Source of the DNA: GCA-020343675 sp964462945
Lineage (GTDB): Bacteria > Planctomycetota > Phycisphaerae > Sedimentisphaerales > Anaerobacaceae
Assembly (NCBI GenBank): GCA_964462945.1
Contig: CAYWZW010000109.1
Location: 1-11,009 of the forward strand
Direction: 5' to 3'
DNA length: 11,009 nt
Positions 1-5,133 of the stretch are shown piece by piece. The notes under the pieces are model-generated. The model worked only from the letters and a program-made list of their open reading frames with translations, ran no database searches and was not told the DNA's origin. Numbering within the stretch: position 1 is the first letter of the stretch; every line of letters begins with the position of its first letter. The position numbers and the translations under genes were made by a program.

Positions 1-69
1 TGCTCCAAAAGCCTGACGTAAATCGTCGCCGGTAACGTCAGAGGACAAATTGCCTACATAAATGTTCAT
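1..69 (-). CDS. RRM-type RNA-binding protein, 5' part only
   Basis: Only the first 23 codons lie in the window; the gene runs off the left edge. The translation opens MNIYVGNLSSDVTGDDLRQA. The segment IYVGNL (residues 3-8) matches the RNP2 strand that starts the RNA recognition motif (RRM), and the acidic stretch followed by LRQAF fits the first RRM helix. The start is well supported: an AAGGAG ribosome binding site lies at 81-76 on the minus strand, 6 bases before the ATG at 69. Small single-RRM proteins of this form are common in cyanobacteria, planctomycetes and proteobacteria, and are generally taken to be single-stranded RNA binders, often cold- or stress-related. The family call is firm for so short a piece; the specific role is unknown. 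The upstream side is crowded by a possible gene remnant and repeat A, and I see no clear promoter. Confidence 0.85.
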   Translation of the reverse strand, partial: MNIYVGNLSSDVTGDDLRQAFGA

Positions 70-81
70 TCCAATCTCCTT

Positions 82-174
82 TCAAGAAAAATAGATTACA
101 CCGGACGCCCGGCGTTTATTTAATTCCTTTACCAGGCCTTTCAATGCCGCAATAACATCAAAATCTTCTTTGAA
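82..174 (-). pseudogene. Possible C-terminal gene remnant truncated near repeat A
   Basis: Reading the minus strand from 174 to the TGA at 84-82 gives 30 codons that look protein-like: charged and aliphatic residues alternate, including VIAALKGLVKELNKRR and an ending SGVIYFS. There is no start codon. A TAA lies immediately upstream (177-175), just before the sequence that leads into repeat A (202). This is what would remain if the repeat had replaced the 5' part of a gene lying upstream of the RRM gene. The piece is short enough to be chance, and I recognise no family. Confidence 0.25.
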
Positions 175-201
175 TTACAATAATCCCGGATTTCCCATAC
201 G

Positions 202-358
202 AATTCCGGCGACACCATACTTAATTCTCCATTCCACTGAGGGCCTTCCGTATCTCGCATAGGGATCTCCCAACGGATGCGTGAAAACTCGTGCAACATC
301 AGCAAGTTTTAGATTAGCACACGTAAGTCTGTTTGTCAACGAGAATAATGGTGGGGCA
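202..358. repeat. Intergenic repeat A (uninterrupted copy)
   Basis: This 157-bp non-coding segment recurs, diverged, as repeat B at 4306-4579 in the same orientation. Three blocks align: 202-220 with 4306-4324 (17 of 19 bases), 251-281 with 4467-4497 (28 of 31), and 332-358 with 4553-4579 (27 of 27). The stretches between the blocks have drifted. The left edge carries a CCGGCGACACCATAC motif, and the right edge (AATGGTGGGGCA) is loosely its inverse. Motifs of the type GGGGACACC-TTAC are familiar to me from the flanks of REP-associated tyrosine transposase (RAYT) genes. A relic or passive derivative of such an element is therefore plausible, but unproven. Confidence 0.8.
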
Positions 359-397
359 AGCCGCCAGCCTACCAGGCTGTATTCTATGTTCTCGCTT

Positions 398-451
398 TTT
401 CGCACCATTTGCATCCCCTGAAAAATATGTATGGTGCCCCCCGATTTCCAA
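398..451. repeat. Short palindromic repeat C1 (uninterrupted copy)
   Basis: This 54-bp sequence recurs at 9574-9616 plus 9761-9771 (repeat C2), matching about 49 of 54 bases. It contains an inverted pair, GCACCAT at 402-408 and ATGGTGC at 431-437, so it can fold as a 7-bp stem with a 22-nt loop. In reverse orientation, its GGGGCACCATAC edge resembles the CGACACCATAC edge of repeat A. The two may be inverted ends of related REP-like units. It lies directly downstream of the proline-rich gene and could mark that transcript's 3' end, but there is no U-tract typical of an intrinsic terminator. Confidence 0.75.
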
Positions 452-473
452 CCTGCATGGCTTGTTAGCTTAT

Positions 474-626
474 TTAATCTTTCTTTGGCGGTTTTACCGG
501 AGGCATTGCAGGAGTTTGGTCAACAGGCGGTAAAACTCTTTTCTCTGTGAATTTTTTAGGTTTTGATGGTACTGGCCTTGTCGGTTGAGGCTTTAGGGGT
601 TGAGGTATTTGTTTAGGATCAGACAT
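474..626 (-). CDS. Small proline-rich protein (50 aa)
   Basis: An ATG at 626 opens a 50-codon reading frame ending in TAA at 476-474. The product begins MSDPKQIPQPLKPQPTRPVP and stays rich in proline (about 16 of 50) and lysine or arginine, ending PPVKPPKKD. It has no membrane segment and no recognisable domain, and is probably an extended, basic peptide. GGAG lies about 9 bases upstream of the ATG, at the end of the preceding gene. The stop of the two-membrane-segment gene (631-629) is only two bases from this start, so the two are almost certainly translationally coupled. The small size, disorder-like composition and tight coupling suggest a partner or tail for the membrane protein, but no function is known to me. 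The codon pattern and RBS argue that it is real; homologues would settle it. Confidence 0.7.
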   Translation of the reverse strand: MSDPKQIPQPLKPQPTRPVPSKPKKFTEKRVLPPVDQTPAMPPVKPPKKD

Positions 627-628
627 TT

Positions 629-1138
629 TTATTCTCCGTAAAAATTCTTAATATAGACTTCTGCTGATTGTTTTGCTTTGCGAAACAGTCTTCCTTTTTC
701 TGGCAATGTATTTGTGCCAAGATGCTTTTGTACGATTTTTGTTTTTTCTGACCTGATTTCAAACTGCAATTTGTTTATCTCATCTTCTTTCAAGTCACCT
801 CTTTCGACATCAAACCATTTCTTTTCATAAGAATTTAATAATTCTTCCAGTTCCTTTAAGATACCACCAGTAGTTTTTAATCGCGTTTTGTATGGCAAAA
901 ACTGCTTCACCACATTAATCACTTGAGATGCTGCAATAATAACAGCCCATAAAAAACTATACTTGTTCCAAATAGCCCACCCACATATACTACTACTGGA
1001 AGTAACCGCCAAAAAGATATTGATAGAGTTATCTATAAATTCAGATTCTTCCATATAGCGTTCAAGATAATTTACATGCACTCTCAATTCGAAGAGTTCT
1101 TTCCAGTATCTTTGTTGATATGGACTTGAATCAGTCAT
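629..1138 (-). CDS. Two-membrane-segment protein of unknown function
   Basis: The chosen ATG (1138) gives 169 residues. A GTG four codons further upstream is possible, but GTGGAG placed 6 bases before the ATG acts as the ribosome binding site, which favours the ATG. Layout: a soluble N-terminal helix (about residues 10-35, with WKELFELRVHVNYLERYMEE), two hydrophobic helices (about 39-57 and 61-79) separated by a short WNKYS turn, then a long charged, helical and probably cytosolic C-terminal half with little hydrophobicity. This two-helix hairpin with a helical tail recalls the SLATT group of predicted membrane effectors linked to nucleotide-signalling defence systems, but I cannot confirm membership. 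It is the first gene of a two-gene minus-strand operon with the proline-rich gene, driven by a near-consensus promoter. Its base composition is much more AT-rich than the rpsO-pnp block. Confidence 0.85.
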   Translation of the reverse strand: MTDSSPYQQRYWKELFELRVHVNYLERYMEESEFIDNSINIFLAVTSSSSICGWAIWNKYSFLWAVIIAASQVINVVKQFLPYKTRLKTTGGILKELEELLNSYEKKWFDVERGDLKEDEINKLQFEIRSEKTKIVQKHLGTNTLPEKGRLFRKAKQSAEVYIKNFYGE

Positions 1139-1195
1139 GGTTAACTCCACTTAATTAGAGACAGTCTACATTATCCATCTTTTATTTTCAGCCAT

Positions 1196-1224
1196 ATAAT
1201 ATCCAAACCCGCATTTGTTGTCAA
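1196..1224 (-). promoter_or_regulatory. Sigma-70-type promoter for the two-membrane-segment gene pair
   Basis: On the minus strand a perfect TTGACA (1224-1219) is followed after exactly 17 bases by TATTAT (1201-1196), which matches TATAAT in five of six positions. Transcription should start near 1189, giving a leader of about 50 nt before the ATG at 1138. It is divergent from the methyltransferase promoter, about 80 bp away. Confidence 0.7.
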
Positions 1225-1230
1225 GTTGAG

Positions 1231-1257
1231 ATTGCTTCGGCCTGACGGCACCGCAAT
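1231..1257. repeat. REP-like imperfect palindrome
   Basis: The arms ATTGC (1231-1235) and GCAAT (1253-1257) enclose a GC-rich centre, in the form ATTGCTTCGG...CCGCAATGAC. Sequences of the form ATTGCTTC...CGCAATGAC are widespread dispersed intergenic repeats in many bacterial genomes. Only this copy is visible here, so the call rests on resemblance. It sits between the two divergent promoters. Confidence 0.35.
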
Positions 1258-1302
1258 GACACCTCTTCAACAGAGCAATATCTTAACAAAATTAACTCTT
1301 TT

Positions 1303-1330
1303 TTGACAGTCGGCACTTGCAAATTATTAA
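1303..1330 (+). promoter_or_regulatory. Probable promoter for the methyltransferase-nuclease gene
   Basis: TTGACA (1303-1308) is followed after 16 bases by TATTAA (1325-1330). The -35 is perfect; the -10 matches in four of six positions. The predicted start near 1337 leaves a leader of only about 16 nt before the ATG at 1353. No good Shine-Dalgarno sequence is visible in that leader, which points to weak translation initiation, perhaps to keep nuclease expression low. Confidence 0.5.
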
Positions 1331-1352
1331 GCCGGGATTAGACTAATAGCCT

Positions 1353-2867
1353 ATGGCAAGGAAAGCGACAAAACCAAAGAAGGCGGTGCAAGCGGCGGGC
1401 GAACCGTCATCTCTTGTCGATACGCGTGTGATTTACTGCGGGGATAACCTTGAGCAGCTCAAGAAATTCCCGGATCAGTGCGTTGACTTGATTTATATCG
1501 ACCCGCCGTTTAACTCTAATCGCAATTATGAGGTCTTCTGGGGCGAAACGAAGGAGAAGCGTTCCTTCGAGGACCGCCACGCTTCGACGCAGGCTTACAT
1601 CGACTTTATGCGGCCGCGCTGTGTGGAACTGCAGCGGGTCTTGAAGAACACCGGCTCGTTTTACTACCATTGTGACTGGCACGCCTCGCACTACGTCAAA
1701 ATCATGCTCGACCAGATTTTCGGAGAAAATAATTTTATCAACGAAATTATCTGGAAGCGTCAATCGGCTCACAGTGATGCTAAACAGGGTTCAAGACATC
1801 TTGGCCGTGTCCACGACACCATATTATTTTACGCGAAGAGTGACGACTACCAGTTCAGTCACCTTTATAAACCCTACGATCAAGAATATCTCGATAAGTT
1901 CTATAAGTACATTGATGAAGGCACAGGCCGCCGATATTCTTTGGGTGATATTACCGCTCCGGGGGGTGCGGCCCCGTCAAAAGGTAACCCATGTTATGAG
2001 TTTCTTGGGGTTACTCGCTATTGGCGGTTTAGTAAAAAGGAAATGGATCGCCTCTACAAAGAAGGCCAAATCGTTCAGGCAAAACCCGGAGTTGTTCCTC
2101 GCCAGAAACGTTATCTTGATGAAGGTAAGGGTGTGCCAATCGGAACCGTGTGGGACGACATTGGCCCAATTCAGTCTGTATCGGATGAATCCCTCGGCTA
2201 TCCCACACAGAAACCACTCAAATTAGTAGAACGTATTCTTGAGATGTCCAGTAAATCCAACGATATTATTCTTGATGCATTTTGTGGTTGTGGTACTGCA
2301 TTAGTCGCAGCGGAAAATTTAAGTCGTCAATGGATTGGCATTGACATATCGCCGACGGCCTGCCGTGTGATGGCAAAGCGTTTGCGGGATGTCTGCGGGA
2401 TGAAAGAGGATGAGAAGCTATGGCGGATCGGCCGCGGTTTTGTCGTTCGTGACCTGCCGTGGACTGAGGGGCAGCTTCGCAAGATTCCGCCCTTTGAATT
2501 TGAGAACTGGGCCGTCATCGCGCTGGGCGGGATTCCCAATAGGGTGCAGGTCGGCGATATGGGTATCGATGGCCGGATATATCCTGTCTCCGCTACGCCG
2601 AAGAAAAAAGAAGGCGAGCTTGAGTTCATGGACGTTTGGTATCCCATACAGGTCAAACAGAAGGACAAGGTTGGCCGTCCCGATATTGATGCTTTCGAGG
2701 CGGTCATGACCCGCGAAGACCGCAGCAAGGGTTTTTTCGTCTCATTCGATTATTCTCAGGACGCATTGTCCGAGATACAGGCATTTTTCAAGAAGACCGG
2801 AAAGAGTATTATTGCTCTGACTGTCAAAGATATCCTCGAAGAACAAATCGCTTATAAACTGACATAA
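1353..2867 (+). CDS. DNA methyltransferase (beta class) fused to Mrr-like endonuclease domain
   Basis: This 504-residue protein combines modification and probable cleavage. The catalytic motif IV DPPF (residues 50-53) comes before YPTQKP (283-288) and the AdoMet-binding motif I DAFCGCGT (308-315). That order defines beta-class amino-methyltransferases, which make N6-methyladenine or N4-methylcytosine. Residues about 165-275 are the likely target recognition region. After about residue 378 a second domain follows: FEFENWAV (381-388), then GIDG with D406 and QVK (433-435). This is the D...QxK pattern of Mrr-type PD-(D/E)xK nucleases. No helicase or translocase motor is present. The combination suggests a single-chain restriction-modification enzyme, or a methylase with a regulatory nuclease-like domain; cutting activity is inferred only. 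Bases 1741-2340 are clearly more AT-rich than either end, as if that segment had been exchanged. No separate restriction gene is adjacent. Confidence 0.93.
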   Translation: MARKATKPKKAVQAAGEPSSLVDTRVIYCGDNLEQLKKFPDQCVDLIYIDPPFNSNRNYEVFWGETKEKRSFEDRHASTQAYIDFMRPRCVELQRVLKNTGSFYYHCDWHASHYVKIMLDQIFGENNFINEIIWKRQSAHSDAKQGSRHLGRVHDTILFYAKSDDYQFSHLYKPYDQEYLDKFYKYIDEGTGRRYSLGDITAPGGAAPSKGNPCYEFLGVTRYWRFSKKEMDRLYKEGQIVQAKPGVVPRQKRYLDEGKGVPIGTVWDDIGPIQSVSDESLGYPTQKPLKLVERILEMSSKSNDIILDAFCGCGTALVAAENLSRQWIGIDISPTACRVMAKRLRDVCGMKEDEKLWRIGRGFVVRDLPWTEGQLRKIPPFEFENWAVIALGGIPNRVQVGDMGIDGRIYPVSATPKKKEGELEFMDVWYPIQVKQKDKVGRPDIDAFEAVMTREDRSKGFFVSFDYSQDALSEIQAFFKKTGKSIIALTVKDILEEQIAYKLT

Positions 2868-2907
2868 ATGGCTTCTATCTGGAGCCAACATTGAGAGGAG
2901 TAAAATT

Positions 2908-3465
2908 TTGGACCTGACATTTATAAAACAAATAGCCTCATATATCGGCATGTTCGTGCCTTTTATCAAGAGGCGGATTTACTCCAGAGAAAAATTCCTC
3001 AATGATATTAAAGTGACTTCGGGTAAACCGTATACCATTGAATGCCAACTAAGTTGCGAACAACCGGATGTCAGAATATGGCTGCAAGTAATTAACTTAT
3101 CCCAGTATCTCGATATCGAGATCGATACAATAACAATAAAACAATTGGTAATTAGAGCCGATAGCCACCATTGGATATTGCAGAATAAAGACAAAAAGCT
3201 GGGTGAAAAGATTAGCCGCAAAACGGTTAAATCATTGTTTATCACTTTTGAACTTTTACCGAAACAAGTCGAAATCCTTAACAGCATCAAGCAATTTTAC
3301 AATGTTGAGGCTGAATTGGGCGCTATCATCTTTGTTGAATCGTCGCTATATAAGGAAAAGCTGGATATACCTTTAGGATCTGTACCTTGTAAACTTAGTC
3401 TGCGAAAATTCAATGTCTGCACAAATTGCAAAGACATAAAAGAAGATAAATGCGTTACGGTTTAA
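2908..3465 (+). CDS. Unrecognised beta-rich protein (185 aa), TTG start
   Basis: The start is the TTG at 2908, supported by GAGAGGAG (2893-2900) placed 7 bases upstream; no ATG lies in a better position. The product has a hydrophobic or amphipathic N-terminal stretch (residues 5-20, FIKQIASYIGMFVPFI) followed by basic residues (KRR), which may touch the membrane. A body of alternating short hydrophobic strands (about 38-165) follows, resembling an immunoglobulin-like or arrestin-like sandwich. The C-terminal tail carries CTNC (171-174) and C182. I recognise no family. The gene lies 40 bp after the methyltransferase-nuclease stop on the same strand and could share its transcript. The same reading frame stays open for 32 codons beyond the TAA stop. 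Composition is AT-rich, like the neighbouring unknown genes and unlike the rpsO-pnp block. Confidence 0.8.
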   Translation: MDLTFIKQIASYIGMFVPFIKRRIYSREKFLNDIKVTSGKPYTIECQLSCEQPDVRIWLQVINLSQYLDIEIDTITIKQLVIRADSHHWILQNKDKKLGEKISRKTVKSLFITFELLPKQVEILNSIKQFYNVEAELGAIIFVESSLYKEKLDIPLGSVPCKLSLRKFNVCTNCKDIKEDKCVTV

Positions 3466-3564
3466 ACAAAACACAGAGATTTTATTGAATTAAGTGACTA
3501 CGACGCTTTCAATGTTATACCTGTCCGTTATAAAATGGCAAAAAACGGTGGCTGTCCTGAATAA
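3466..3564 (+). other. Open in-frame extension downstream of the TAA at 3463
   Basis: Immediately after the stop of the preceding gene, the same frame continues for 32 sense codons to the TAA at 3562-3564. The translation (for example DFIELSDYDAFNVIPVRYKM, then AKNGGCPE) is protein-like and adds another cysteine. It could be a former C-terminus cut off by a nonsense mutation, a read-through extension, or chance. No independent start with a ribosome binding site is seen. Confidence 0.2.
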
Positions 3565-3585
3565 CTGTATAGAGAGATTGGGTAA

Positions 3586-4254
3586 ATGAAACTTTTACAT
3601 AAAGAACTATTTGAGTTTGAGCGTAAATCCTACGAAGTTCGTATATATTCGGAAGGGTGGAAATTTACCATAAGGATATATCTGGATGGTAATCCGGTCA
3701 ATGGATATAAATATAGTGTAGATTTGCCTACAGCTTTCGATCTTCACCAAATACATAATATCGATGCAATACAAAAATTAGTTAAGTTAGCCAAAGAGGA
3801 TGTCCAAAATAAGACATGGGAAAGATTTGTTACTATTAATCTTCAAAGCATAAAAACAACAGAGAGGGATATTCTTGGATGTCAAAACTGCACAAGCCGT
3901 AACATTGTTTCAACAATGGTTGATGGTAGCAAAATGTTTGAATGCCAAGATTGTAATAACATATGGTATAAAAGACCATCTTCCTGTGGACCTTATGAGA
4001 TTATACTTGAGGAAATAATAAACGATATCGAAAAGACAGGCTCACACGAAACTTTTACGGTGGTCTTGCTCAATGGACCCTTCACAGAAGATAAAGCCGA
4101 GGGTCTTTCTTTCATGGACCAACTGCAGAACTGGGCCAATAAAAACAAACTACGATACAACTTCTTTCAGAAAAAAGATAGCACTGGCAAACACCGGGAA
4201 GCTATTAGATTCTATAGTGAAGTCCCCCGTGTACCTCCAGCGATAATCGCCTGA
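3586..4254 (+). CDS. Unrecognised zinc-ribbon protein (222 aa)
   Basis: The product has three visible parts. Residues 1-95 are mixed alpha/beta with many aromatics. Then comes a four-cysteine module, CQNC (99-102) and CQDC (120-123), joined by 17 residues and ending NIWYK; this is the usual spacing of a zinc ribbon. A C-terminal part follows (about 135-215) with a helix EEIINDIEKTG, a hydrophobic strand TVVLLNG and a charged tail. The ribbon suggests nucleic-acid or protein binding, but no enzyme motif is visible and I recognise no family. The start ATG (3586) follows a weak GAGAG-containing leader. The gene is 120 bp downstream of the beta-rich gene on the same strand and shares its AT-rich composition, so both probably arrived with the same cassette. 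Repeat B begins about 50 bp after its stop. Confidence 0.85.
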   Translation: MKLLHKELFEFERKSYEVRIYSEGWKFTIRIYLDGNPVNGYKYSVDLPTAFDLHQIHNIDAIQKLVKLAKEDVQNKTWERFVTINLQSIKTTERDILGCQNCTSRNIVSTMVDGSKMFECQDCNNIWYKRPSSCGPYEIILEEIINDIEKTGSHETFTVVLLNGPFTEDKAEGLSFMDQLQNWANKNKLRYNFFQKKDSTGKHREAIRFYSEVPRVPPAIIA

Positions 4255-4305
4255 ATTTAATTAGACACATCGCAGATAAATCGCGCAAATAAATCGCCAA
4301 TTCCT

Positions 4306-4579
4306 AATTCCGGGGACACCTTACAATGGCGTTTCCTTAAGAAGATAGGTAAACCCCAAAACATCGATTCTGGGCCAAAAATGCAGATCGACAATGACAA
4401 AAACGCCTTAAGGAAACGCCATTAGGGACACCTTACCTATTTCTCCCTTTCGTTGAGACCTTTTCATATCTCGCGTAGGAATCTCCCAACAGATGCGGCA
4501 AAATTACCTCGTTCGGCATCCGTGATTTTTGGTTTATCAAACATGAGACCATTTTGTCAACGAGAATAATGGTGGGGCA
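4306..4579. repeat. Intergenic repeat B, split by an inverted-repeat element
   Basis: This is the second copy of repeat A (202-358), in direct orientation 4104 bp away, and is interrupted after position 4324. Removing 4325-4436 (the inserted element plus one target copy) restores an about 162-bp sequence collinear with A. The last 27 bases are identical to A. The two copies bracket the membrane pair, the methyltransferase-nuclease and both unknown genes, as expected of a cassette gained or lost by recombination at dispersed repeats. Between the repeat and the rpsO promoter (4580-4672) lies GC-rich sequence with a small GGGAC...GTCCC inverted pair and no gene I can support. Confidence 0.8.
4325..4424. 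mobile_element. MITE-like element 1 (about 100 bp) with IS4-like ends
   Basis: A perfect 17-bp inverted repeat bounds the element: AATGGCGTTTCCTTAAG at 4325-4341 and its complement at 4407-4423. It is flanked by a 12-bp direct repeat, GGGACACCTTAC, at 4313-4324 and 4425-4436. Counting one base further out gives an 18-bp inverted repeat with one mismatch and an 11-bp target duplication, which is exactly the format of element 2. The interior (about 65 bp) has no coding capacity, so it is non-autonomous. Repeat A carries the corresponding empty site at 209-220. The TAATGGC...TTAAG end pattern and 11-13 bp duplication resemble IS4 itself, as I recall its ends; a transposase of that type elsewhere in the genome is inferred. 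Confidence 0.82.
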
Positions 4580-4672
4580 CTCGTCTCGGCGAAGGCCGAA
4601 CCGTAGCCGGGAGCCGCCACGCAACCCTTGGGACGGCAATAAATTCTTTTTTCCATTGTCCCGGAAAAAGGT

Positions 4673-4700
4673 TTGCAAATACCCTAGTACAGAGTATAAT
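4673..4700 (+). promoter_or_regulatory. Promoter of the rpsO-pnp operon
   Basis: TTGCAA (4673-4678) and a perfect TATAAT (4695-4700) are separated by 16 bases. Transcription should start near 4707, leaving a leader of about 63 nt before the rpsO ATG at 4770. In other bacteria S15 represses its own translation by binding its leader; I see no clear matching structure here. Confidence 0.75.
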
Positions 4701-4769
4701 TCTCCGTTTGACTAATACGATGTTATGACAGGTTTTAGAAGGGTATGTTAGAAAGGATTTGTCGGAAAA

Positions 4770-5036
4770 ATGCTGGCAAAGCAGGAAAAAACGAAGATTA
4801 TTGATGATTTTGAGATACACGAGGGCGATACCGGGTCGCCCGAGGTGCAGATTGCACTGTTGACCAAGAGGATCAATGACCTCACCGAACATCTCAAGAC
4901 TCACCGCAAGGACCATGCTTCCAGACGCGGTTTGCTGAAAATGGTCGGCACCAGATCGGCGCTGCTCAAGTACGTGAACAAGAAAAACACCAAGCGCTAC
5001 CAGGACATTATATCCCGGCTTGGCTTGCGAAAATAA
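4770..5036 (+). CDS. rpsO: 30S ribosomal protein S15 (uS15)
   Basis: The 88-residue product is full length for uS15 and shows the family's conserved core: TGSPEVQIALLTKRI (residues 21-35), then LKTHRKDHASRRGLLKMVG (42-60) and the C-terminal YQDIISRLGLRK. S15 binds the central domain of 16S rRNA early in small-subunit assembly and contributes to a bridge with the large subunit. The histidine, aspartate and serine residues of the HxxD-HxSRRGL signature that contact rRNA are present. The ATG at 4770 is preceded by GAAAGGA (4751-4757) at a rather long spacing of 12. It is the first gene of an rpsO-pnp operon, the arrangement found in many bacteria, and is driven by the TTGCAA/TATAAT promoter upstream. 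Confidence 0.98.
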   Translation: MLAKQEKTKIIDDFEIHEGDTGSPEVQIALLTKRINDLTEHLKTHRKDHASRRGLLKMVGTRSALLKYVNKKNTKRYQDIISRLGLRK

Positions 5037-5090
5037 GAGAGCACAAATGCACACGATCCCCCGTCACTCGTCCCGCACTGAAAGCACGTG

Positions 5091-5111
5091 CGCCGAGTGT
5101 TCTTTGCGGCG
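5091..5111 (+). promoter_or_regulatory. Small hairpin in the rpsO-pnp gap
   Basis: CGCCG (5091-5095) pairs with CGGCG (5107-5111) across an 11-nt loop, 22 bases before the pnp start. In enterobacteria a hairpin before pnp is cut by RNase III and used in PNPase autoregulation. This position is comparable, but the stem is short and its role is speculative. Confidence 0.25.
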
Positions 5112-5133
5112 GGAGCTACCAGTGAGGTAATGT

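Noticed and set aside
175..414. A minus-strand open frame of about 80 codons across repeat A
   Set aside because: It spans repeat A and part of C1. Only a short stretch resembles the frame in repeat B, which is explained by shared repeat DNA.
202..4579. CRISPR-like array from the recurring repeats
   Set aside because: There are only two distant copies of each repeat, with no regular spacing and no cas genes.
4433..4678. A minus-strand open frame of about 80 codons across repeat B
   Set aside because: It is composed mainly of repeat sequence. The matching frame in repeat A is not conserved end to end, and there is no ribosome binding site or recognisable domain.
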